Positions 1 through 8,107 of a stretch of 64,000 nucleotides of DNA are shown piece by piece (the first letter of the stretch is position 1; the number at the start of each line of letters is the position of its first letter). The position numbers and the translations under genes were made by a program. Source of the stretch: Ochrobactrum sp. Marseille-Q0166 (GTDB lineage: Bacteria; Pseudomonadota; Alphaproteobacteria; Rhizobiales; Rhizobiaceae); the NCBI RefSeq assembly GCF_014397025.1, contig NZ_JACJUO010000003.1, positions 186,001-250,000 of the forward strand, in the 5' to 3' direction. The notes under the pieces were generated by a model. The model made no database searches. It was not told the origin of the DNA and worked only from the letters and a program-made list of their open reading frames with translations.

Positions 1-1283
1 ACAGAGAAAAAGCAAAAGCTGACTTTGAAAAAGCAAATCCCGGCCGTCTTTATGGTATTGGCGTTGCGCAGGTTCAAAAAGACTACGGGACCGGCGCGGA
101 TACCACCGCTCTCTCGCTCGATTTTGATGCAGACGGCAAACTGACCATGCGCCATTGCGTACAGGAAATCGGCACAGGTGCAACAACAGCACAACAGGTG
201 ATGGTCAGAAATCTGCTTGGCAAAGTGCCGGACGTCGTGGAATTTGGTGTGACTGAATTTCCTGAATTGCCAATGGTCAGCAACTGGTCGCCCTATACGA
301 CCACGCAGCAACAACAGGACGAGTTGCAGAAAGATCCATTTTGGGTGCCTAATGCACTGCCGCCGATGAGCGCATCCAACAGTGCCTATTTTCTGGGTTT
401 CGGAACACAACAAGCAGCTCGTTTCCTTTTGGAAAACACGCTTTGGCCAGCCGCAAAAGCTATCTGGAGTGAAGGCCCGTCAGGCGGACAGATTGCCAGC
501 GGCGTTGTCTCGTTAAGTGATCTGCGGGTGGTTGCAGGTGGTATAGGCGGCGGTGGAATGGAAACGCTGTCTTTTGAGCGCCTCGCGCGCAAAGCCCATG
601 AAATGGGATTGGTAACGGGCGCCTCCATTCATTGTTTCAGCCGCTGGGAATGGGCAACTGCAAAATTCGATATACCCGGAATCGGTATGCGCGATCTTCC
701 GGTTGATCTTCTTGCTGTTCGTTATGGCGATGGTGCTTCTCAAGAATTGAAAAGCCGCATGACAACAGGTGGCTATGATTTCATCAAACGCAGCAGTGTG
801 AACTTTCCGCCGGTGCAGCGCAATAATGCCGGCGTCACAACCTATACGCCTGCGGCCTGTATTGTTGAGCTTAACGTCAATACATTCACGGGTGAAGTCG
901 AGATCATGAAGCACCACAGCATACTTGATCCGGGAACTATCATCGTCGAGGAGCTAGTCTCCGGCCAGCAACAAGGCGGTGTTGCCATGGGAATTGGCCA
1001 TGCTCTTATGGAGGAACTTCCGCTTTATGAGGACGGGCCGGGTAATGGCACATGGAATTTCAATCGTTACACGCTACCGCGGGCGAAGGACGTAGCCGTG
1101 TGGACCCAGACCGCTGAATATCTTGATCCGCTATCCGAAAGCTCCCCACCAAAGGGACTGGCAGAAGTGGTGATGATCCCGATTGTGGCTGCGACAGGAA
1201 ATGCGATTACTCATGCGACAGGCAAACGCTTTTATCGTTTGCCGATGACACCCGATAAGATGAAGCAAGCTTTGGGAGAGTAA
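1..1283 (+). CDS. Molybdopterin-binding subunit of a xanthine dehydrogenase/isoquinoline oxidoreductase-type enzyme (5' end missing)
   Basis: Open in frame from base 3 with no start, so the gene begins before the window; the last about 426 codons are seen. The sequence fits the large, molybdenum-cofactor-binding subunit of the xanthine oxidase family. There is a Gly-rich cofactor stretch (VSGQQQGGVAMGIGHALMEE) and near the C-terminus PPKGLAE, where the Glu corresponds to the family's active-site Glu. Such enzymes hydroxylate N-heterocycles or aldehydes; the substrate cannot be told. The XdhC-like and MobA-like genes that follow are the usual maturation partners, which supports the call. Confidence 0.8.
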   Translation, partial: REKAKADFEKANPGRLYGIGVAQVQKDYGTGADTTALSLDFDADGKLTMRHCVQEIGTGATTAQQVMVRNLLGKVPDVVEFGVTEFPELPMVSNWSPYTTTQQQQDELQKDPFWVPNALPPMSASNSAYFLGFGTQQAARFLLENTLWPAAKAIWSEGPSGGQIASGVVSLSDLRVVAGGIGGGGMETLSFERLARKAHEMGLVTGASIHCFSRWEWATAKFDIPGIGMRDLPVDLLAVRYGDGASQELKSRMTTGGYDFIKRSSVNFPPVQRNNAGVTTYTPAACIVELNVNTFTGEVEIMKHHSILDPGTIIVEELVSGQQQGGVAMGIGHALMEELPLYEDGPGNGTWNFNRYTLPRAKDVAVWTQTAEYLDPLSESSPPKGLAEVVMIPIVAATGNAITHATGKRFYRLPMTPDKMKQALGE

Positions 1284-1320
1284 AAGCATTAATGCCTTTT
1301 GAAATCTATAGTGAACCCGT

Positions 1321-2292
1321 ATGAAACCGACAGAACAGGCAGACTTCGAGGGTGCGAAGATCACCGTGCGCGCGGCGTCGATCAATGAGAATGATTTTCC
1401 ATTGATGCCCGCCTTGTCTGCGGGAAAATGCGCACTCGCAGTGATCGTGGGAGTCGAAGGTCCTTCCTATCGTCGTTGCGGTGCCGCAATGATTGTTGAT
1501 GCATCAGGCCGGAGCTGGGGCAATCTCTCTTCGGGTTGCATTGATAAGAATGTAGCACTGAATGCTAAGTCAGCGATGGAAACTGGCAATTCCATGCAAG
1601 TGCGTTATGGCCGTGGTTCACCTTATTGGGATTTGCCTCTTCCATGCGGCGGTGCGCTCGATATACAGATTTTTCCCTACCCTGATAAGATGGTTCTGAA
1701 CGCTCTCGCAGAAAAGCTGAAAGCTCGAGAGTCAGCCGTCCTCACTCTGGGTGAGGATGGAACATTGTCTCTCAACCCGACCGGCATGGGTTTACACTTG
1801 ACAATTTTGCCTCAAATCCGGGTTCTGGTCTTCGGCACCGGAATGGAGGTCATTTGTTTTACCGAGCTGGCGGTTGCTGCCGGTTGCAGGGTTGAATTGT
1901 TTTCCCCCGATCCAGACGTTCTAACGCATTTTTCTTGGGCAAATCCACTTGTTAAAGATGATTGGCCAGAGGGCGTTGTAATCGACGAACGAACGGCTGT
2001 TGTGACTTTTTTTCATGACCATAACCGTGAACCTTCTATTCTGACAGAAGCACTGAACAGTCATGCCTTCTTTGTCGGGGCTCAAGGCAGCAGAAGAGCC
2101 CATGCAACACGTTGTCAGGAGCTGGTCAACAATGGTTGCCCCGTTGCAGGCATTGATAAGCTGAAATTTCCATTGGGACTTATTCCCTCGACGCGTGATC
2201 CATATACGCTTGGCGTGTCTGTGCTGGCACACATATTGCAGAACGTAAAAGATTCTACAGCACCGCAAATACTTGCAAACGAAATTAAATGA
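1321..2292 (+). CDS. XdhC/CoxI-family molybdenum cofactor insertion chaperone
   Basis: A 323-residue protein of the XdhC/CoxI family, which binds the molybdenum cofactor, promotes its sulfuration and delivers it to xanthine dehydrogenase-type enzymes. Visible family marks are GNLSSGCID and PCGGALDI in the N-terminal half and a Rossmann-like stretch (VLVFGTGMEV) with a late FVGAQGSRR segment in the C-terminal half. It starts 37 bases after the large subunit and overlaps the next gene by 4 bases (ATGA), so the three genes form one operon. No clear ribosome binding site precedes the ATG, so the exact start is uncertain. Confidence 0.8.
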   Translation: MKPTEQADFEGAKITVRAASINENDFPLMPALSAGKCALAVIVGVEGPSYRRCGAAMIVDASGRSWGNLSSGCIDKNVALNAKSAMETGNSMQVRYGRGSPYWDLPLPCGGALDIQIFPYPDKMVLNALAEKLKARESAVLTLGEDGTLSLNPTGMGLHLTILPQIRVLVFGTGMEVICFTELAVAAGCRVELFSPDPDVLTHFSWANPLVKDDWPEGVVIDERTAVVTFFHDHNREPSILTEALNSHAFFVGAQGSRRAHATRCQELVNNGCPVAGIDKLKFPLGLIPSTRDPYTLGVSVLAHILQNVKDSTAPQILANEIK

Positions 2293-2555
2293 GTGGAACG
2301 CCAAAAATCGCTGTCATCGTTTTAGCAGCAGGTAAATCGCGCCGGTTTGGAGCGGCCGATAAACTTCTTTCCTTCTTCAATGGCAAGCCACTGGCCGCTC
2401 ACGTGGCATCATCTCTACGGGGGCTGCCCTATAGCTTTGGTATCGTCGTCGCACGCAATCCATCTGTGGCTAAACTGTTTCGCCAGACGCGCCTGCAACA
2501 CATGTATCCTCAGAGGTTATGTCGCAAATTTATCATGATGTTAAAAGCGGCTTGA
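2289..2555 (+). pseudogene. MobA-like NTP transferase, truncated by an IS6-family element
   Basis: The N-terminus (IAVIVLAAGKSRRFGAADKL) is the nucleotide-binding signature of MobA/MocA molybdenum cofactor nucleotidyltransferases, normally about 190-200 residues. Only about 75 native codons remain. At base 2515 the reading frame runs into the inverted repeat of the IS6-family element and ends at a stop inside it. The missing part does not reappear beyond the right IS end at 3330, so sequence was lost as well as interrupted. The protein is almost certainly inactive. Confidence 0.75.
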
Positions 2556-3330
2556 ACTTCAGACGCAATTATGCTGCCAGCTCCGCAAAGACTTCAAATG
2601 GCGAGCGGTTGTCATTTTCGAACTGCTTCTTACGGATCATATGCGCCACTTCTATGCCCGCGATTGTCGCTGCGGCTGAATGAAACGCCTTGAAGCCCAT
2701 CATCGGTTTGGTGATCCGTTTGATGAACCGATGATCTTGTTCAAGAATGTTGTTCAGATATTTGACCTGCAGGATTTCAATCATCTTGCTGTGACCGGTG
2801 ATCTTCAGGATATTGTTTACTGCCTGCACACCAGCCAAATTAGCTCCGCTTTTGTCGATAACGATCTTGTGCGGAACACCATTACTTGTAATGGCTTTTT
2901 TAAAGAAAGGCCGTGCTGCACCGAGATTCCGGTGTTCAGAGAACATGAAATCAAGTGTTTGGCCCTCTCGGTCAACGGCTCGGTACAGATAGGTCCATTG
3001 ACCACGAACCTTGATATAGGTCTCGTCAACACGCCAGGAACGGGCCGTGGGTCCCTTGTGCAATTGTGCCTGGGCAGCGATCAGCGGCGAGTACCGAACA
3101 ACCCATCGGTTCAAGGTCGCATGGTCCACAGCAATGCCGCGCTCAGCCAGAATTTCCTGAAGGTCACGATAGGAAACCCGGTAGCGCACGTAAAAGAAGA
3201 CTGCATGCAGGATGATATTTTTGGGAAAATGGGTACCCTTGAAAGCCACCGTCATTCGCATTCGCCTCACTCAATTATGCGCACTGACGCTCACATAGCT
3301 CAGCAGAAGTGAAAATTTTGCGACACAGCC
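2515..3330. mobile_element. IS6-family insertion sequence, complete (about 816 bp)
   Basis: One transposase gene is bounded by imperfect inverted repeats. The left end reads GGTTATGTCGCAAATTTATC (2515-2534) and the right end, on the opposite strand, GGCTGTGTCGCAAAATTTTC (3330-3311). The GTCGCAAA core is typical of IS6-family ends. The flanking octamers (TCCTCAGA on the left, TCCGGAAA on the right) do not match, so there is no 8-bp target duplication. That fits a deletion or inversion next to the element rather than a simple insertion. Confidence 0.8.
2569..3270 (-). CDS. IS6-family transposase
   Basis: A 233-residue DDE transposase of the IS26/IS6 type, which usually measures 230-240 residues. 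Family features in order are FKGTHFPKNIILHAVFFYVRY at the N-terminus, RSWRVDETYIKVRGQWTYLYRA with the first Asp, a central VIDKSGAN with the second Asp, and EQDHRFIKRI with the catalytic Glu region. It appears intact. The extreme start is a GTG at 3270, but ATGs at 3261 or 3255 are equally likely. A shortened relative lies near 30.6 kb. Confidence 0.85.
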   Translation of the reverse strand: MRRMRMTVAFKGTHFPKNIILHAVFFYVRYRVSYRDLQEILAERGIAVDHATLNRWVVRYSPLIAAQAQLHKGPTARSWRVDETYIKVRGQWTYLYRAVDREGQTLDFMFSEHRNLGAARPFFKKAITSNGVPHKIVIDKSGANLAGVQAVNNILKITGHSKMIEILQVKYLNNILEQDHRFIKRITKPMMGFKAFHSAAATIAGIEVAHMIRKKQFENDNRSPFEVFAELAA

Positions 3331-3406
3331 TCCGGAAAAGTCGGGGACGGTTTTTGGACAAAAATAAATGTTAAAACGAATAGATAGAGCGAATTTCGCT
3401 CTAAAT

Positions 3407-3439
3407 GGTCGCCCACGTCCCAGTTCAGCGTGAGCGACC
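3407..3439 (-). terminator. Hairpin beyond the alcohol dehydrogenase gene
   Basis: An 11-bp stem with one mismatch (3407-3417 with 3429-3439) and an 11-base loop lies 24 bases beyond the stop of the leftward alcohol dehydrogenase gene. A second, perfect dyad AGAGCGAA/TTCGCTCT follows at 3386-3402. Neither has a long T run in the gene's direction, so a role in termination or mRNA stability is only likely. Confidence 0.4.
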
Positions 3440-3462
3440 GTTTTGTTCGACAGGGCAATCCG

Positions 3463-4500
3463 TCAGGCCGCGAGAATGACCTTCATGGCCTTTTCGCGGG
3501 CTGCATTGCCAAAGACCTCATAGGCGTCGAGGATTTCGTTAAGGCCGAAGCGATGAGTGATCAGCTTGCTCGGATCAAATTTTCCGGCTTCCACCGTCTT
3601 GAGCAGCAAAGGTGTGGTGTTGGTATTCACCAACCCCATGGAGATGCTGATGTTCTTGATCCAGAGTTCTTCAATGTGAAGTTCTACCGGCTTGCCATGG
3701 ACGCCGACATTGGCAATCTTGCCACCCGGCGCGACGATCTTTTGGCATATGTCGAATGTGGCAGGCACGCCAACTGCCTCGATTGCCACGTCAACACCGC
3801 ATCCATTGGTTATTGCCATGACCTGAGCGGCGGCATCTTCCGCACCAACCTGAACCGTATCGGTAGCACCAAACTGCCGGGCAAGCGCCAGACGAGCGGG
3901 ATCCATGTCGATCATCAGGATTTTTCCTGGTGAATAGAACTGTGCCGTCAACAGCGCTGACATGCCAACCGGTCCTGCGCCGACAATGGCGACCGTATCT
4001 CCGGGTTTCACACCACCTGCATGCACACCTATTTCTAATCCGGTCGGAAGGATGTCGGAAAGCATAACAAGTGCTTCTTCGTCCGCGCCAACTGGAATAT
4101 GATACAGAGAGTTGTCACCGTGGCGGATGCGGACATATTCTGCCTGCGTACCATCAATGGTATGGCCGAGCTGCCAGCCGCCGTCGTCACAATGGGAATA
4201 GAGCTGCCGTTTGCAATTTGCGCAAGAACCGCAGGATGTGATGCAGGAAATCAGGACCTGATCACCCTTCTTAAAGTTGCGCACAGCGCTGCCAACATCC
4301 TCGACTACACCGACGCCTTCATGCCCGAGCGTACGCCCTTCGACAACCGCTGGCACGTCGCCCTTCAGAATATGAAGGTCGCTTCCACATATAGTCGTCT
4401 TCGTGATTTTCACGATCACGTCAGTCGGCTCCTGTAGAACCGGTCTGGGTTTATCGACCCAGTCTTTTTTACCCGGTCCGTAATAGACGAGCGCTTTCAT
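3463..4500 (-). CDS. Zinc-dependent alcohol dehydrogenase (MDR family)
   Basis: A 345-residue medium-chain dehydrogenase. Catalytic zinc ligands are seen in TTICGSDLHI and GRTLGHEGVGVV. The structural zinc lobe SCGSCANCKRQLYSHC carries four cysteines, and the NAD(P)-binding motif is VAIVGAGPVG. It oxidises an alcohol or reduces an aldehyde in the cytoplasm; the substrate is not readable. The start at 4500 is chosen because GGGAGG stands 6-7 bases before that ATG and the family's MKALVYYGPG opening follows. An upstream in-frame extension looks non-coding. The AraC-type regulator next to it may control it. Confidence 0.85.
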   Translation of the reverse strand: MKALVYYGPGKKDWVDKPRPVLQEPTDVIVKITKTTICGSDLHILKGDVPAVVEGRTLGHEGVGVVEDVGSAVRNFKKGDQVLISCITSCGSCANCKRQLYSHCDDGGWQLGHTIDGTQAEYVRIRHGDNSLYHIPVGADEEALVMLSDILPTGLEIGVHAGGVKPGDTVAIVGAGPVGMSALLTAQFYSPGKILMIDMDPARLALARQFGATDTVQVGAEDAAAQVMAITNGCGVDVAIEAVGVPATFDICQKIVAPGGKIANVGVHGKPVELHIEELWIKNISISMGLVNTNTTPLLLKTVEAGKFDPSKLITHRFGLNEILDAYEVFGNAAREKAMKVILAA

Positions 4501-4706
4501 GAGGCCCTCCCTTTGGGATATTCCCTTGAGCATAATATTACAAAGATCACACAAACCGACCTCCTGTCCGGATGGTGGAGGTGAACAAACACCCCAAGCC
4601 ATTTTAGCCAAGTCGTGACAGCCAGTGCAGTCCAATCTCTACTCCATTTCGGAAGTTGACAGTCCAAAACGGAGGCAATAGCCAAATTAGGATAAGACGA
4701 ATACAT

Positions 4707-4722
4707 CACGTCACATGACGTG
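4707..4722. promoter_or_regulatory. 16-bp inverted repeat between regulator and alcohol dehydrogenase
   Basis: CACGTCA and TGACGTG form perfect 7-bp arms around CA. The site is about 210 bases upstream of the alcohol dehydrogenase start and about 47 bases past the stop of the AraC-type gene. It has no T tract, so an operator is more likely than a terminator. Which regulator binds is unknown. Confidence 0.35.
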
Positions 4723-4768
4723 TCGGGAAATGACGGCGCAGTCTGGTGTGGGCTGTATCTTTTATTGT

Positions 4769-5827
4769 TTAAGTGCGAGTGCGCAGCGTCTGGGAAGGGC
4801 TTTCACCAAAACGCTTGCGGTAACTGTTGGCCATTGCGGTAAGGTTGAAATAACCACGCGCATGACCAATAGAAGATATTGTTTCCCCGGGAGAAGCCTG
4901 CTCCAGCGCTTTGCGTAGACCATCGAGACGTTTTGCCGACAGATAATCGTGGGGAGTGATGCCTCGAAAGCGACGGAAAGCATCGGAAAGACTGCGAGTG
5001 GAAATGCCTATCGCTTCCGCGATCTCAGCGACTGAGGGGCCTTCATGCGCGCGCTCTTCCATCAGCCGTTCGGCTTCGCGGACATATTTCGGAGCGGCAT
5101 TGCGCGCGCCCGTCTCGAGGTGAAGGCCGGAGCTTAATGCCCAGCCGCGAAGCAATTCCAGGCAGAGGGTTTCCTCGATACGCTTTTCGATCAGTGGGCT
5201 CACGATGCGGTCAATACGCGCATCAACTGAACGCGCCGCATACTCGACCAGAGACAGCCATGCTGAATTCCCTTGACTGAAGACGAGGCGCTTCTTCCAC
5301 AGGTCATCCTCCGGCACGAAACCATACCATCGCTGTGCTGTTTCTTCCATCAAGCTGTGTGGAATGGTGAGATTGAATTGCAGATCATCGCCATCGGCGA
5401 CGTTCCAATAGTCTATTCGGCTGCAATCGACCACATAGCTGTCCCCTGACTGTGTATCAATGCTCACGCCATCGGCGAGCGGGTGGCGAACGCTTCCTCG
5501 CATCGTGTTGACGACGATGATATTGCCGGAGGACGGGTCGAAATCGTCTGCCTTTGTCGGCACGCCGAAGCAGAAGCGGCTGAAGATTATACGGCCGATG
5601 GAAAGGGTCCTTAGCGTGGCATCAGGGTCGGTTCCCTTAACAAGGGGGCGTGCTACGAGCGGCATGTAAACGGCATTGCAAAAAGCGCTGACTTCAGACC
5701 ACTCACGCGAAGAGTTTAGCTTTCCACGCAGAAGTGGCTGACCATGTGCATCATACAACAGCGCATTTTCCAGCATTCCGATACACTCCTTCAGATACCC
5801 ATGTAATTTACCTGGAGGCGAGGACAT
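4769..5827 (-). CDS. AraC-family transcriptional regulator
   Basis: A 352-residue regulator with an N-terminal ligand-binding half resembling the AraC-binding-like domain and a C-terminal double helix-turn-helix. The first helix-turn-helix is in VAEIAEAIGISTRSLSDAFRR and the second leads to the typical FNLTAMANSYRKRFGESPSQ ending. The start at 5827 is chosen for a GAGG placed 6 bases before the ATG; a TTG 30 bases further upstream is possible. It lies in the same direction as the alcohol dehydrogenase, 270 bases away, so control of that gene is plausible but not shown. Confidence 0.8.
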   Translation of the reverse strand: MSSPPGKLHGYLKECIGMLENALLYDAHGQPLLRGKLNSSREWSEVSAFCNAVYMPLVARPLVKGTDPDATLRTLSIGRIIFSRFCFGVPTKADDFDPSSGNIIVVNTMRGSVRHPLADGVSIDTQSGDSYVVDCSRIDYWNVADGDDLQFNLTIPHSLMEETAQRWYGFVPEDDLWKKRLVFSQGNSAWLSLVEYAARSVDARIDRIVSPLIEKRIEETLCLELLRGWALSSGLHLETGARNAAPKYVREAERLMEERAHEGPSVAEIAEAIGISTRSLSDAFRRFRGITPHDYLSAKRLDGLRKALEQASPGETISSIGHARGYFNLTAMANSYRKRFGESPSQTLRTRT

Positions 5828-6023
5828 CACAACCCTCGATGCCAAGCTGATGAGCAAAATTTATGTATTGTTTTGCACTGAATTGTTTGCTGGATAAGCG
5901 GAGCTATTCCAATTACCAAATGCCCACCGCCTGAGCGCTCTTCCGACCGGGCAGACATTATTCTAGGGTAAATTAAATCTGCCCTCAATTGATCCTCTAC
6001 ATTTGAACGGAAAGTTTACTGGA

Positions 6024-6788
6024 TCACTGTTCTGAATTGGTATCGATCACGAATTCCATTCTGTCCGCAGAAAATCGCGTGAGAGAATATTGAATAGGTT
6101 TTCCCCCGGTATCGATATTGATGGCGCGCGCGGTCAGAACGATTGCACCGGGAGACAGTTTGAGGTGCTTGAGATCGTCAGGATCGGCATGGCGTGCCGA
6201 TATCACTGTTGATTTTCTGAAATAATCACTGACGCCTGCCGCTTTGAATGCGGAAGTGATCGAACCGCTCTTCGTATAATCTTCGGTGAAAGTCGGGAAA
6301 GCCTTTGAAATTACCCAGTGGGTGGCAATCGAGATCGGGTGTCCGTCGGCGCTGTGCATGGTCTCAAGCCGTAACGCTTCTGAACCAATATCTATTTCCA
6401 GCGCCTGAGCGATATCGATAGTCGCAGTCTCCAGAGAAGAGCTAAGCAAGAGGCCCTTTGTCTCGCTCACTTGTAGTGCGAGTGCTTGCGAAATACGCGT
6501 GCGTCGCCCGATCTGGTAGGTGAGACGTTTTGCATTGGCGACAAAAGTGCCGCGCCCCTGTTCCGCGCGCAGGACACCTTCCTGCGTAAGAGCCGCAATT
6601 GCGCTGCGCACCGTATGGCGATTGACGCCAAATCGTTCTGCCAGCTCCATTTCGGCCGGCATGCGCGTGCCTGTTGCAAGTTTCCCGGCCATGATGTCGC
6701 CGCGTATCTCATCGGCAATCTGCCGCCAGATAGCCACACCGCTGTTTCTCTCAATCCGTCCGCTCTTTTTCATCGACGCCTTTGTCAT
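6024..6788 (-). CDS. phnF: PhnF-type GntR/UTRA repressor of the phosphonate cluster
   Basis: A 254-residue regulator of the GntR family, HutC/UTRA subfamily. The N-terminal winged helix is seen in WRQIADEIRGDIMAGKL and ELAERFGVNRHTVRSAIAAL followed by GRGTFV. The C-terminal UTRA effector domain ends in PIQYSLTRFSADRMEFVID. It is divergent from phnG, and a dyad operator lies between the two genes, which is the usual PhnF arrangement. The start could be ATG 6788 or ATG 6773; neither has a strong ribosome binding site. Confidence 0.85.
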   Translation of the reverse strand: MTKASMKKSGRIERNSGVAIWRQIADEIRGDIMAGKLATGTRMPAEMELAERFGVNRHTVRSAIAALTQEGVLRAEQGRGTFVANAKRLTYQIGRRTRISQALALQVSETKGLLLSSSLETATIDIAQALEIDIGSEALRLETMHSADGHPISIATHWVISKAFPTFTEDYTKSGSITSAFKAAGVSDYFRKSTVISARHADPDDLKHLKLSPGAIVLTARAINIDTGGKPIQYSLTRFSADRMEFVIDTNSEQ

Positions 6789-6841
6789 CAATTGTCATCG
6801 CCGTGTCATTGGCAGGGTGTATTCATTATGGTATTGTATAG

Positions 6842-6861
6842 TTGTCTATATAAATAGACAA
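6842..6861. promoter_or_regulatory. Candidate PhnF operator
   Basis: Perfect 7-bp arms TTGTCTA and TAGACAA flank a 6-base AT spacer. The site lies in the phnF-phnG intergenic region, 45 bases before the chosen phnG start, and follows AT-rich sequence that could hold a -10 box (TATTGT, around 6831). GntR/UTRA regulators bind such dyads. It fits repression of the phn operon, perhaps with autoregulation. Confidence 0.5.
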
Positions 6862-6905
6862 GTAAGATGATCAAGTCAACCGGTTTAAATAGGGCGGATA
6901 AGCTC

Positions 6906-7433
6906 ATGAACACGACGGGCCATACTACGCAGCACAGCACAGTTGAAAGTGGAGGCTGCACCACCGCTAAAAGCAATTTGGCACCGGATGCAACGCAGGC
7001 AGCACGTCAGGCCAGTATGGCGCTTCTCGCTCGCGCAAGCGGCGAAGAATTGGCAACCTTCTGGCAGAACTGGGCAGACAAGCCTGAATTTGAAGTGTTG
7101 CGTGGTCCGGAAACCGGACTGGTCATGATGCGCGGTCGTATGGGCGGTGGCGGTGCCCCGTTCAATGTTGGCGAGGCAACCGTCACCCGCGCAACTGTTC
7201 GTCTGGCGAACGGCTCGGTTGGGCATTCTTATGCGCTGGGACGTGATCAGGAAAAGGCGAAGTTGGCTGCATTGTTTGATGCGCTTTGGCTCGATGAAGC
7301 CACCCGCGATGCGATTGAAAGCAGCGTGCTCAATGCATTGCGTGGTCGTGTCGATACTGCGGATGCAAAACGGCGCAATGAGACAGCTGCCACGAAAGTC
7401 GATTTCTTCACAATGGTTCGGGGAGACAACTGA
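6906..7433 (+). CDS. phnG: C-P lyase core subunit PhnG
   Basis: A 175-residue protein recognised as PhnG from its place before phnH/I/J and from segments such as FEVLRGPETGLVMMRGRMGGGGAPFNVGEATVTRA. PhnG joins PhnH, I and J in the core complex that loads methylphosphonate-type substrates onto ribose triphosphate. The E. coli protein is about 150 residues; the extra here is a low-conservation N-terminus. An ATG at 6867 would add 13 residues. The ATG at 6906 is preferred but its ribosome binding site (GGGCGGATAAG) is weak. Its stop shares one base with the phnH start (TGATG). Confidence 0.9.
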   Translation: MNTTGHTTQHSTVESGGCTTAKSNLAPDATQAARQASMALLARASGEELATFWQNWADKPEFEVLRGPETGLVMMRGRMGGGGAPFNVGEATVTRATVRLANGSVGHSYALGRDQEKAKLAALFDALWLDEATRDAIESSVLNALRGRVDTADAKRRNETAATKVDFFTMVRGDN

Positions 7434-8104
7434 TGCTCCATTCTTCTTCTGCATTTGAAGGCGGACTGGTTGATCCAGTCAATGAAGCGCAGTCAGCGTT
7501 TCATGCAGTTATGCACGCAATGGCCAATCCTGGTCGTATCCATTCGCTGCCTAGTGCGGCTGCGCCCTCAAAGCCGCTCACGCCTGAGATTGGCCTGATT
7601 GCAGCAACGCTTCTTGATCACGACGCAAGCGTCTGGGTCGATGCTGAAATTGCAGCCAATCAGGACGCAACGGCATGGCTGACATTCCATACCGGTGCAC
7701 CAATCGTCGGCGATCAGTCGAAAGCGCAGTTCGCACTTGTAACGGATGCGCAATCGTTGCCGGCGCTTTCTTCCTTCGCGCAGGGAGACCCTGAATTTCC
7801 GGATCGTTCGACGACTGTTGTTCTAGCCGTTTCGTCTTTGACGAGCGGGCAGGGTTTCAGCCTCAAAGGCCCGGGCATCAAGGATGAAACTGTGCTGACC
7901 GTTGATGGTTTGCCGCAGGATTTTGCTGCGCAATGGCGTGAAAATGGCTCGGTGTTTCCGCTGGGTATCGATCTGGTGCTCGTCGCTGACGGCAAAGTCG
8001 CAGCGCTTCCCCGCACCACGCGTATAGCAAGTTTGGAGCATGATCCCGAAAAGTGGGAACCGGTTTTCGGAAAAGATCATGCTGTCGAAAAGATTGAGGG
8101 CTAA
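7433..8104 (+). CDS. phnH: C-P lyase core subunit PhnH, with a repeat-derived C-terminal tail
   Basis: A 223-residue PhnH (about 194 in E. coli). The N-terminus SAFHAVMHAMANPGRIH is characteristic, and the context is phnG-phnH-phnI. The last about 20 residues, including DPEKWEPVFGKDHA, are encoded by a palindromic repeat (8036-8083) that recurs almost unchanged before the second phnE gene. The normal PhnH end appears to lie just before it, around RTTRIASLE. Four bases separate it from phnI. Confidence 0.9.
   Translation: MLHSSSAFEGGLVDPVNEAQSAFHAVMHAMANPGRIHSLPSAAAPSKPLTPEIGLIAATLLDHDASVWVDAEIAANQDATAWLTFHTGAPIVGDQSKAQFALVTDAQSLPALSSFAQGDPEFPDRSTTVVLAVSSLTSGQGFSLKGPGIKDETVLTVDGLPQDFAAQWRENGSVFPLGIDLVLVADGKVAALPRTTRIASLEHDPEKWEPVFGKDHAVEKIEG
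8036..8083. repeat. Palindromic repeat element, copy 1, inside the phnH reading frame
   Basis: Outer arms are GAGCATGATC and GATCATGCTC, inner arms CCGAAAA and TTTTCGG, about a GTGGGAACCGG core. The 43 bases from 8041 to 8083 match 17055-17097 exactly by eye. This copy is translated as the tail of PhnH. A variant and longer mosaic lies near 16066-16140. Repeats of this type are widespread intergenic elements in Brucella and rhizobia. Confidence 0.75.
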
Positions 8105-8107
8105 TCC

